Of a DNA stretch of 12,073 bases, positions 1 to 6,661 are shown piece by piece (the stretch's first letter is position 1; each line of letters starts with the position of its first letter). The stretch spans positions 1-12,073 of the forward strand of contig JAUXHF010000023.1 of the NCBI GenBank assembly GCA_030621685.1, read 5' to 3'. Below the pieces are notes generated by a model. That model worked only from the letters and a program-made list of their open reading frames with translations. It made no database searches and had not been told where the DNA came from. Position numbers and translations under genes: made by a program. The stretch comes from Spirochaetota bacterium. GTDB taxonomy: Bacteria > Spirochaetota > UBA12135 > COTS27.

Positions 1-234
1 AATCAGCCCAATCAACCCAATCAGCCCCCATCACAAGAAAAACAGCTTACTGCAGAAAACCCCGCCGAAGCTAAGCCAAATCCAAATCAGCCCAATCAAC
101 CCAGCCAGGCCCCATCACAAGAAAAACAGCTTGTTACAGAAAATACCGCCGAAACTAAGCTCAAACCCAATCAGCTCAATCAACTCAACCAGGCCCCATC
201 GCAAGAAAAACAGCTTGTTACAGAAAATACCGCC
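1..234 (+). repeat. 84-bp in-frame tandem repeat (28-residue units)
   Basis: The core TCACAAGAAAAACAGCTT begins at 31 and 115, and with one change (TCGCAAG...) at 199, exactly 84 bp apart each time. Each unit encodes about 28 residues: SQEKQL, then an acidic TENTAE-like stretch, then an Asn-Gln-Pro or Asn-Gln-Leu run ending in QAP. The array starts before the window and its last copy decays near 234. The Asn-Gln part itself contains shorter 9-bp repeats (AATCAGCCC/AATCAACCC). Because 84 is a multiple of three, gain or loss of a unit would keep the frame. It probably encodes a flexible linker ahead of the helical domain. Confidence 0.9.
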
Positions 235-2163
235 GAACCAGTTGTTACAAGAGACGCCGTTCCAGCCATGCCCAAAGCCCACCAAGGCTTTCGCTCGAGT
301 CTACAAAAACGTGATTATGAAAAAAACTTTGTTAAAGAAATTGATACCGAGCTTAAAAGGCTCTACGAATCAGAGAAAGCCTATCGCCGAAGTTTTTCTA
401 AACGCAAAGACAAGCTAGCACAACAGGCTTTAGATCTAAGTGCTCAGTTCAAAAAGAATCTTTTAAATTTTGAAGCAGAATTTCAACAACAACGACAAGA
501 ATGGCAAGAATATATCACTAGAGAAAATATCTTCAACCTTGAAGTTAAAGAACGCCTTTGTGGCCTTCTTGAATCGCTACCCAAACTTAGCGATAGCACA
601 AAGGCCATACAAATTTTTGAAGAAGTACAACAAGCTTGGTCACAGAAAAAACCACTGAACAGAAAGGCTTATCTTGAAATTAGCCAGCGCTACTTTAAGG
701 CTACCCAGACTTTCCGTGAAAAATTCAAAACAGCCCTAGCCACAGGCGCAGAGATCTATAAAAAAACTCTAGAAAAACGCGAAGCCATTATTGCAGAAAT
801 TGAAACGCTTTGCCAAAATGATATCACAAATTACCAACAAGTAGAGCTGAAAACACAGGCATGGCTTAAATCATGGAAATCGCTGAAAAATTATGGCAAC
901 AGATCACAGCTACTCCACAGGAAATTTAAAGATGCTTTACAAAAACTCTTCACTAAGAAAAAACAGTTGTTTGAATCTTTGAAGCAAGAAGAGTTGCCCA
1001 AGATTACAAAGAAACAAGCCCTGCTTGAAGAAATAAAAAAACTTCAGAATCATAGCGATTGGCCCAGCACAAGACGTAAATTACTAGATATTCATAAAAA
1101 ATGGCGGCTCATCCAAACCCTGCCCTCTAAAGAGGGGCATGCCTTATGGAAGGAATTCAAGCAAATATCCGAAAGTCTCTTTGCCCAGCACCAAGAAAGC
1201 ACCCAGGACAATTTAGAAAAAAAACAAAACCTTCTTGCCCAAACAAAGAAACTCTTACAAACAGGCAGCCCTCCTGAGCAAATACCCTTGCTACTCGGAA
1301 AATTGAAAAGCGCCAAAAAACGCTGGAACCATATCGGCCATACCTCTAAGAAAGAAAGCCAGATTGCAACAGAATTCCATGCACTCATCGATGGCTTTTT
1401 TACAAAAAATAAAACTTTTCTTGTTCAGCAACAAAAGCAAGAAGAAGAAAATTTTAAAGCAAAAAGTGATCTTCTTGACGATCTTGAAAAAATAAACTTT
1501 GATTACAGCAATAATGAAGAAACAAAAAGTCAAAAAATCAAAGAAATACAACAACGTTGGAAGGCCATAGGCCCCGTAGGCGAGCATCAATGGAAACAAG
1601 TAGAACTTCCTTTCCGAGAATTTTTTGATAAATTCTATTCTCTAAAAAAGAAAAAATTTCAAGATGAAAAAAACACGCATACGCCAATGCTTAACGAAAA
1701 ACGTCAACTCATCCAAAGATTGGAGGCCATAGTTACAAAAACTACCAGTAACAGTACCCCCACGCAGTGGAATCCCGAAACCTTGCAAGCCGCTATGCAA
1801 CTTAGGCAACGTTTTGGTTCAAACATCAACAGAAGTGCCATTAGCACAGAGTTTTTCAGCATTAAGGAGCGTTGGAAGGCCATAGGCTCGCTGCCAGTAT
1901 ACGGCGATAGCAAACTCTACCGCCGTTACCGAAAACTAAGCGATGAGGTCTCTAAGCAGCTAAAACACTCTAGTCAGCACAAGGCAACATCGAGAAATAC
2001 GGCGCAGAATCCCAAGAAACATGCCACAAGCAAGGTTGCTAGCAAACTAGAAAAACCCAGTTCCACGCAAGGTCCAAATAAAGACAGGCCTCTAAAAAAA
2101 TTGAATACGGATACTATAGCCAAGAATACTATAGCAAATATAGTTACTGAGAATCAAAAATAG
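1..2163 (+). CDS. DUF349 repeat protein, 5' end outside the window
   Basis: The frame is open from base 1 to the TAG at 2161-2163 (720 codons), so the real start lies upstream; the first in-window ATG at 268 is internal because the repeats before it are in the same frame. Codons 1-80 are a Gln/Asn/Pro-rich low-complexity repeat. The rest is highly charged and helical, with six Trp-centred modules; Trp codons are at window residues 213, 292, 368, 442, 520 and 625, the first five 74-79 residues apart. The clearest modules read RWKAIGPVGEHQW (from about residue 519) and RWKAIGSL (from about 624), typical of DUF349. The last 60 residues are a Lys/Ser/Thr/Asn-rich basic tail. DUF349 proteins are widespread in bacteria and I know of no settled biochemical role, so none is claimed. 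It is convergent with rpoD. Family confidence is good, function unknown. Confidence 0.85.
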   Translation, partial: NQPNQPNQPPSQEKQLTAENPAEAKPNPNQPNQPSQAPSQEKQLVTENTAETKLKPNQLNQLNQAPSQEKQLVTENTAEPVVTRDAVPAMPKAHQGFRSSLQKRDYEKNFVKEIDTELKRLYESEKAYRRSFSKRKDKLAQQALDLSAQFKKNLLNFEAEFQQQRQEWQEYITRENIFNLEVKERLCGLLESLPKLSDSTKAIQIFEEVQQAWSQKKPLNRKAYLEISQRYFKATQTFREKFKTALATGAEIYKKTLEKREAIIAEIETLCQNDITNYQQVELKTQAWLKSWKSLKNYGNRSQLLHRKFKDALQKLFTKKKQLFESLKQEELPKITKKQALLEEIKKLQNHSDWPSTRRKLLDIHKKWRLIQTLPSKEGHALWKEFKQISESLFAQHQESTQDNLEKKQNLLAQTKKLLQTGSPPEQIPLLLGKLKSAKKRWNHIGHTSKKESQIATEFHALIDGFFTKNKTFLVQQQKQEEENFKAKSDLLDDLEKINFDYSNNEETKSQKIKEIQQRWKAIGPVGEHQWKQVELPFREFFDKFYSLKKKKFQDEKNTHTPMLNEKRQLIQRLEAIVTKTTSNSTPTQWNPETLQAAMQLRQRFGSNINRSAISTEFFSIKERWKAIGSLPVYGDSKLYRRYRKLSDEVSKQLKHSSQHKATSRNTAQNPKKHATSKVASKLEKPSSTQGPNKDRPLKKLNTDTIAKNTIANIVTENQK

Positions 2164-2175
2164 GCTGGGACAGTA

Positions 2176-2189
2176 TTATTATAAATAAT
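2176..2189. repeat. 14-bp direct repeat TTATTATAAATAAT, copy 1
   Basis: The word TTATTATAAATAAT occurs at 2176-2189 and again at 2367-2380, just after the DUF349 stop and just at the rpoD stop. Its core is an inverted repeat (TTATT-ATA-AATAA). The two copies bracket the convergent intergenic region almost exactly. Function unknown; A/T-rich words recur by chance more often than others. Confidence 0.6.
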
Positions 2190-2325
2190 TCCTTCGGAAA
2201 AAGCTAAGCTAAAAAAATAGCCTCTCTTTGCTAGCCTAGCCACAAAGAAAATATTTTTTTAACCAAGCTATATTAAACGAAGCGTGCTTTAAAAAGAGCC
2301 TGCCGTTTATGGAGCAAGGCCGCAC

Positions 2326-2361
2326 AACATATTGCCTTGCGGCGGGCGAAATATGTTTTTT
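2326..2361 (+). terminator. Possible Rho-independent terminator after the DUF349 gene
   Basis: AACATATT (2326-2333) and AATATGTT (2350-2357) are perfectly complementary over 8 bp, with a 16-base GC-rich loop that can itself pair (GCC 2334-2336 with GGC 2341-2343). A run of six T covers 2356-2361 on the + strand. Competing stems exist: GCAAGGC 2314-2320 with GCCTTGC 2334-2340, and GCCGCA 2319-2324 with TGCGGC 2338-2343. The element lies about 160 bases past the DUF349 stop and 20 bases past the rpoD stop on the opposite strand; the T run favours the + direction. The outer stem is AT-rich, so strength is uncertain. Confidence 0.4.
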
Positions 2362-2379
2362 ACAGGTTATTATAAATAA

Positions 2380-4281
2380 TCAGTCAATATAGTCGCGAAG
2401 TTGCTTGCTGTTCTCAGGTTGTTTCAACCTAGCAATAGCTTTGTTTTCAATTTGCCTGATACGTTCTCGAGTTACGCCAAATTTATAACCAGTCTCTTCA
2501 AGCGTGTGTACGCAACCATTTTCCAAACCGTAGCGTATTTTAATTACATCACGTTCTCTTTTAGGGAGTTTTTCCAGCGACATCGAAATCTCATCGCAGA
2601 GCATAGAATGGATGCTATTCATATCGGGGTTAACAGCTTGTTCGCTTTTCACAAAATCGCCAAGAAAACTATCGCCTTTCTCGCCGATAGGTGTTTCCAA
2701 AGAAACCGGATCGTGCGCTACGCTTTTTACCGTACTCACCTTACGTTTTTTCCAGCCAAGCACTTTAGCTAGCTCATCCAAACTAGGTTCTCTTCCATGT
2801 TTTTGCAGAAAATTTCGTTCTTCGCAATACACCTTATTCACTTGTTCTATCATATGCACCGGAATACGAATATTACGCGATTTATCCGAAATACTGCGCA
2901 TAATGGATTGACGAATCCACCATGTTGAATACGTAGAAAATTTGTAGCCACGTTTGTAGTCGTATTTTTTGATAGCATTGATAAGCCCAATGTTGCCTTC
3001 TTGGATAAGATCAAAAAAATGCAGCCCACGATACACGTACTTTTTAGCAACCGATATCACCAATCGCAAATTAGCATTAATCAGTTTTTGCTTGCTTTCA
3101 TATTTAAGCTCTTCAGCCTTATCAATCTGCTTTCTCCAGCGAATAAGGCTATCTATACCAACTCGAAACTTATCGCTGAAAAACTGCAATCTTCTGTAAG
3201 CTTTCACATACTGCTTACGTTCAAGCGGCATAAGTTTTTTTATCCGCTGTGGCATCGTAGTAGCTTTTAACAAATGCTTTTCTTCTGCTCTAAGCGCCTC
3301 TGCTTCTTGGGGGCTAAGGAGGCTACTGTCTTCTTTTTTGCGTAGTATAATCCCGCATTCACTAGCCCAGCTCTTGTCTTTTTCTTTCAGTTTATACTCT
3401 GCCTCTAATTTTTCTATGAAACGAATATGTTTGCTCGCTTCTGTTGAGGCTATCAATATTTCCTGCATAGCCTCCTCATACAAAGATGCAGCAATGCGTT
3501 CTTTCACAAACAGATTAACAAGTTTGCTTTTGCTTTGAAGATAACGCTGAGAGGCATCTGGCGTTATACGAAAATTCTTAACCAGCTTAATGTTTTTCCT
3601 AAAGCCCGTGAAAATCTTATCAAAATCTCTTGAGAATTTCTTATAGCGTTCAACCAGTTTAACCTTCTCGACCTTGGCAACATTGTACACCCGTGGTGGC
3701 GTAAGCACATTGTAGAGTAGTTTCTCTAATTCTGAACGACTTTGCTTGTCTTGGTCGTCTAGGCTAACCATTCTAGAATTTGTGCCAGCAATGCGGTCAT
3801 ACATTTTTTCAAATAAGAGCCAAGACTCCTGCAGCGTTTCACGAATGCTTTCTTCACTGCTTTGAATCGCTTTCGCTAAAGATACCTCTTCTTCTTTCGT
3901 AAGAAGTTTAATTTTACCAATAGCCTTTAAATATAAACGGGAAGGATCTTCAGAGGCAGGCGAATTCTCGGCTAGCCGTTCTAACATAAGCTCTAAATCG
4001 CTGTGGTCAGAATAGTATCTTTCATGTTTGTTTTCCGAATGCGGGTCTACAATTTCTACATTAATTCTTTGCAGTTCTTCACAAACATAGCTCATGGTAT
4101 CTTCATAGCCAGTAATTTCTTTGGGAAGAAACTTGTTAATCATGCTTAATGATATTTCTTTTTTCGAAGCGGCAACCTTAAGGAATTTTTTTATATCCTT
4201 ATGGTTTCTCAAGTCTGCAATTTGACCACTACCCAGCTTTTCAAAACTCTTTATTTTCATGTTGCTTTTTTTATTTATCAT
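2380..4281 (-). CDS. rpoD: Primary (RpoD-type) RNA polymerase sigma factor
   Basis: This subunit directs RNA polymerase to housekeeping promoters. From the chosen ATG (633 aa) the order is: region 1.1 at about residues 28-80 (INKFLPKEIT motif); region 1.2 at 112-140 (DPSRLYLKAIGKIKLLTKEEE); a long non-conserved insert at about 141-390; regions 2.1-2.4 at 396-482 (NANLRLVISVAKKY, DLIQEGNIGL, YSTWWIRQSIMRSI); region 3 with SLETPIGE; and region 4.2 with the helix-turn-helix VTRERIRQIE. The full domain set marks a group 1 sigma factor. Unusual points are Met where E. coli has T440 in region 2.4, and ENKAIARLKQPENS where E. coli has EAKALRKLRHPSRS. Start: the frame also opens at a TTG at 4306-4308 with AGAGAGG nine bases upstream; the ATG at 4281 is preferred for its codon, although its own ribosome site (AGAGAAAG) is modest. 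Monocistronic here and divergent from the M23 gene. Confidence 0.96.
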   Translation of the reverse strand: MINKKSNMKIKSFEKLGSGQIADLRNHKDIKKFLKVAASKKEISLSMINKFLPKEITGYEDTMSYVCEELQRINVEIVDPHSENKHERYYSDHSDLELMLERLAENSPASEDPSRLYLKAIGKIKLLTKEEEVSLAKAIQSSEESIRETLQESWLLFEKMYDRIAGTNSRMVSLDDQDKQSRSELEKLLYNVLTPPRVYNVAKVEKVKLVERYKKFSRDFDKIFTGFRKNIKLVKNFRITPDASQRYLQSKSKLVNLFVKERIAASLYEEAMQEILIASTEASKHIRFIEKLEAEYKLKEKDKSWASECGIILRKKEDSSLLSPQEAEALRAEEKHLLKATTMPQRIKKLMPLERKQYVKAYRRLQFFSDKFRVGIDSLIRWRKQIDKAEELKYESKQKLINANLRLVISVAKKYVYRGLHFFDLIQEGNIGLINAIKKYDYKRGYKFSTYSTWWIRQSIMRSISDKSRNIRIPVHMIEQVNKVYCEERNFLQKHGREPSLDELAKVLGWKKRKVSTVKSVAHDPVSLETPIGEKGDSFLGDFVKSEQAVNPDMNSIHSMLCDEISMSLEKLPKRERDVIKIRYGLENGCVHTLEETGYKFGVTRERIRQIENKAIARLKQPENSKQLRDYID

Positions 4282-4314
4282 ACTTTCTCTTTTTAAAATT
4301 TGCCCCAAAATGGC

Positions 4315-4330
4315 AGGCCTCTCTCGGCCT
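4315..4330 (-). promoter_or_regulatory. rpoD: Hairpin in the rpoD leader with a purine loop
   Basis: On the minus strand AGGCC-GAGAGA-GGCCT forms a perfect 5-bp GC-rich stem with a six-base loop. The loop and 3' arm contain AGAGAGG, the best Shine-Dalgarno-like sequence near the gene, nine bases before the alternative TTG start. If that start is used, the hairpin would cover part of the ribosome site. With the ATG at 4281 it is simply a leader hairpin about 33 bases upstream. Confidence 0.35.
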
Positions 4331-4393
4331 TTACACTCTTGATACTTCTTCTTTGTTTTAAAATGAACTCCCCTTAGCTTAAGAAAAAAAAAG

Positions 4394-4420
4394 AAAAAAG
4401 CAAGCCTTTTTTGCTTTTTT
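4394..4420 (-). other. Hairpin followed by a long T run upstream of rpoD
   Basis: AAAAAAGCAA (4394-4403) and TTGCTTTTTT (4411-4420) are perfect complements over 10 bp with a 7-base loop. On the minus strand the stem is followed by a C and nine T, the form of an intrinsic terminator, although the stem contains only two G/C pairs. If the rpoD transcript starts upstream it would act as an attenuator; it may equally be simple-sequence DNA. Confidence 0.3.
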
Positions 4421-4771
4421 TTCAGTTTAATGATTTTTTTTGTAAATTTTTTTTCAAAATTTTTCTTTCATCATTTCTTTACTTCATGAAACAGCTTTTC
4501 AAGCAATCCCTTTTTTAAAAAAAGCATCAGCTAAGCTAAGAAAACTAAAAAAATTGCTTTATTTTAGTTATTTATCACATGATTTACACAGTTTTCCGAT
4601 AAAACAGCTTACATGGGCTAGAAAAACATAAGCAATATATGCTTGTCAAAAAAAATTCATTTTTTGCTTAAAAAAAACAAGAAAAGTCGGAAACTATAGA
4701 GAACAAGCATTTTACTTCAGCCCCCTTGCAGAATTTTATCTCTGGCAAATACGGCATATTGAGGTTATTAG

Positions 4772-4801
4772 CAAAATACATATTTTCAAAATACATATTT
4801 T
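4772..4801 (+). repeat. 15-bp tandem repeat against the M23 start codon
   Basis: CAAAATACATATTTT occurs twice without a gap (4772-4786 and 4787-4801), one base before the ATG at 4803. No Shine-Dalgarno sequence is present in this stretch. Each copy contains an ATACATAT core. It may be a binding site, part of the promoter, or a slippage duplication. Confidence 0.8.
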
Positions 4802-4802
4802 T

Positions 4803-6350
4803 ATGCGTTATTTTTCCTACAGTTACCATCGCTATACAACAAGGACCTCTTCTAAGAAAAAGAGCTATTCTACAAAGATTCCGAAGCTTTTTCGCTTTAA
4901 TCGCTATCAAAAGAATAAAAAAAAGAATGCTTTTAAAGGTTTTTTTTATGTAAGCCTTTTTCTTAGCCTCTCTTTTTTTTTAGTGGATCAGCTCTATACT
5001 CTCTTGCCAGAATCTATTAGCCCCCCTAGCAGCGAGCAAACTCCAAGCAGCCTTAGAAAAAATACTCTAGAAAGCAGCACTCCTAGCATAAATTCTAAGC
5101 CAGAAAACCTTGCTTATACAGCTATTGGCACAGATGTTAGCAAAAATATGCCTAAGCATGAAAAAGAAGGAAGTTTAAATGTCGAAAATTCTCCTGAAAA
5201 TTTTTCTAAACTCCCTACTTCTGAATTTCCTGTTATTACCATAATTAATACAGATGGCATAGCTACCTCTCTTCAAGATGGCGATTACCAAGCCTTCCAA
5301 GGATATTTTAGCCAGCAAACTAGCCAGCAAACTAGCCAGCAAAATTTCAATACACTCACCTCAAATTCAAAGTTTATAAAAAATAGCGAATTTGAAAATA
5401 GTCTTTTCCTGCTTGAACACATCGGCGATGTCACTGATGAAAATGGCAATGAATGGTTCGATAAGCTGCCATCTCCGGCATCCCCTACGCCGCTAAACCC
5501 TTTAAGCTTCTTAGATTTCCCGAAGCCTCAGCAAGAAACTCCCCCACCCGAAGAAAGAGCAGCATTCTCAAAAGAGCAAAAACAACATCTAGTAAAAACC
5601 CCTAAAATTCACGAAGTGGTTAAAGGCGATTCTCTTTGGAGTATTGCCAATAGATACAAAGTATCTTTAGATGCCATTATTACTTTAAATGACATAGAGA
5701 AAGTCCACGAGGTAAGGCTCGGTAAGAAAATAAAAATTCCCTACTTTTCAGGCGTATACCATAAAGCTCTTAGCGGAGAATCCATTTTCTCCATATCGAA
5801 AAAGTACGGAGTAAGCCCAGATAAGCTTAAAGAATATAATCATGCCATGCTTGCTACGGAAGCTAGCTTTGTTTTTGTTCCAGATGCTAGGATACCAGAA
5901 AAAACAAGGCGCTTGCTTTTTGGAAACCTGTTCAAACTTCCCAGCTTAGGGGTGCTAAGCTCATTTTACGGTATTCGATATCATCCGATAAAGCATGAAA
6001 AGCTCTTTCATGCCGGCATTGATATAGCCTCTGCATATGGCTCGCCTGTTTATGCCGCTATGGATGGTGTTGTTACTAAAGTAACTCGGGAATCTGCTAC
6101 CTACGGTATCCGCATAGAACTTCGCCATGCCCATGACTATAAAACAAGCTATAGCCATCTTTCAAAAGTCCTCGTGAAAAAAGGACAACGGTTAAAACAA
6201 GGAAGACCTATAGCCTTAATGGGGAATACCGGACGTTCCACTGGGCCTCACCTGCACTTTGAAATTCTTTATAAAGGCAAGTTTATTAATCCTCTGCGAT
6301 TTCTTAAACGCCAGATCCTTGCTACCAAGCAAGGCAAGAAGTCAGCTTAG
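4803..6350 (+). CDS. Membrane-anchored LysM and M23 (LytM-type) peptidase
   Basis: A likely peptidoglycan endopeptidase acting in the periplasm, 515 aa. A basic N-terminus (residues 1-42, many Lys/Arg/Tyr) precedes one membrane segment at about 45-69. A Ser/Thr/Pro/Gln-rich spacer runs to about 265. LysM 1 is at 269-313 (HEVVKGDSLWSIANRYKVS) and LysM 2 at about 318-360 (GESIFSISKKYGVS). The M23 domain is at about 385-497, with HxxxD at H403/D407, SH at H452, and HLH at H483/H485. All zinc and catalytic positions expected for an active M23 enzyme are present, so it is not an obviously degenerate EnvC/NlpD-type activator. Start: the ATG at 4803 is the only Met before residue 116; it lacks a ribosome site. 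The frame stays open upstream to 4632 without ATG. Divergent from rpoD. Confidence 0.93.
   Translation: MRYFSYSYHRYTTRTSSKKKSYSTKIPKLFRFNRYQKNKKKNAFKGFFYVSLFLSLSFFLVDQLYTLLPESISPPSSEQTPSSLRKNTLESSTPSINSKPENLAYTAIGTDVSKNMPKHEKEGSLNVENSPENFSKLPTSEFPVITIINTDGIATSLQDGDYQAFQGYFSQQTSQQTSQQNFNTLTSNSKFIKNSEFENSLFLLEHIGDVTDENGNEWFDKLPSPASPTPLNPLSFLDFPKPQQETPPPEERAAFSKEQKQHLVKTPKIHEVVKGDSLWSIANRYKVSLDAIITLNDIEKVHEVRLGKKIKIPYFSGVYHKALSGESIFSISKKYGVSPDKLKEYNHAMLATEASFVFVPDARIPEKTRRLLFGNLFKLPSLGVLSSFYGIRYHPIKHEKLFHAGIDIASAYGSPVYAAMDGVVTKVTRESATYGIRIELRHAHDYKTSYSHLSKVLVKKGQRLKQGRPIALMGNTGRSTGPHLHFEILYKGKFINPLRFLKRQILATKQGKKSA
5310..5344 (+). repeat. 12-bp in-frame triplication in the M23 spacer
   Basis: AGCCAGCAAACT occurs at 5310-5321 and 5322-5333 and again, shortened, from 5334, coding for SQQTSQQTSQQ at about residues 170-180. 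It lies in the disordered spacer between membrane anchor and LysM domains and keeps the frame, so it would only change spacer length. Confidence 0.85.
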
Positions 6351-6636
6351 CTATAGCAAGAAGTCAGTTTAGCTATAATATAGCATCTTCAGCCTTTATT
6401 CAGGCAAAAGTTTATTAATCCTCTGCCGAGATTTCTTCTTAAACGCCAGCGCCCTGCGCGCTATCAAGCAAGGCAAGAAGCCAGCTTAGCTATAGCACCT
6501 TCAAGCCTTTATTCAGGCAAAAATTTATATTAACCCTCTGCGAGATTTCTTAAACGCCAGATCCTTGCTACCAAGCAAGGCAAGAAATCAGCTTAGCTAC
6601 ATATAGCATCTTCAGCCTTTATTCAGGCCAAGTTTA
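6276..6636 (+). repeat. Degenerate tandem copies of the M23 gene 3' end
   Basis: The last 75 bases of the M23 gene and its first 3' bases form unit A (6276-6402). The unit recurs as B (6403-6515) and C (6516-6625), and as a short stub D from 6626. Shared blocks are GGCAA then TTTATTAA, CCTCTGC, GATTTCTT, AAACGCCAG, CAAGCAAGGCAAGAA, AGCTTAGCTA, and CTTCA...GCCTTTATTCAGG. Unit A also has a 20-bp internal doubling (AAGAAGTCAG[C/T]TTAGCTATA). In A and C, CCTTGC-TACCAA-GCAAGG is a perfect hairpin; in B this block is replaced by AGCGC-CCTGC-GCGCT, a different hairpin. B and C share an extra GA after CTGCCGA/CTGCGA that shifts the frame, so they are not coding. This fills the convergent gap between the M23 and YggT-like genes. 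Confidence 0.9.
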
Positions 6637-6661
6637 CTTCACTGGAAATATATGTTTTAGT

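Larger units (their letters stand above)
4309..4802. promoter_or_regulatory. AT-rich divergent region between rpoD and the M23 gene
   Basis: About 490 bp without a convincing gene, dense in A and T runs, that must hold the promoters of rpoD (-) and the M23 gene (+). I could not place a good -35/-10 pair for rpoD. A weak candidate for the M23 gene is TTGAGG (4759-4764) and TATTTT (4781-4786), 16 bp apart, which would leave a very short leader. The word AAGCAA or its complement TTGCTT occurs six times, at 4398, 4411, 4501, 4554, 4630 and 4664, alternating in orientation so that they form three inverted pairs. The pair 4501-4507/4553-4559 extends to 7 bp (AAGCAAT/ATTGCTT). Confidence 0.5.

Noticed and set aside
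131..418. 95-codon + frame over the 84-bp repeat region
   Set aside because: Shifted frame on top of the DUF349 gene; the repeat simply opens a second frame.
1092..1599. Minus-strand frames within the DUF349 gene
   Set aside because: Antisense shadows of a coding region rich in Lys/Glu codons, no support of their own.
2164..2379. Possible small RNA in the convergent gap
   Set aside because: Hairpins are present but are better explained as terminators; no promoter-like sequence is visible.
4632..4802. In-frame open extension upstream of the M23 ATG
   Set aside because: Open for 57 codons but without an ATG and coding for low-complexity AT-derived peptide; the ATG at 4803 is a simpler start.
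4668..4910. 80-codon minus-strand frame across the M23 start
   Set aside because: Overlaps the divergent promoter region and the M23 5' end, with no motif or ribosome site; a shadow frame.
6276..6636. Resemblance of the repeat block to a CRISPR array
   Set aside because: Units are over 100 bp, degenerate, contiguous and derived from the M23 coding end; there are no short regular repeats with unique spacers and no cas genes.
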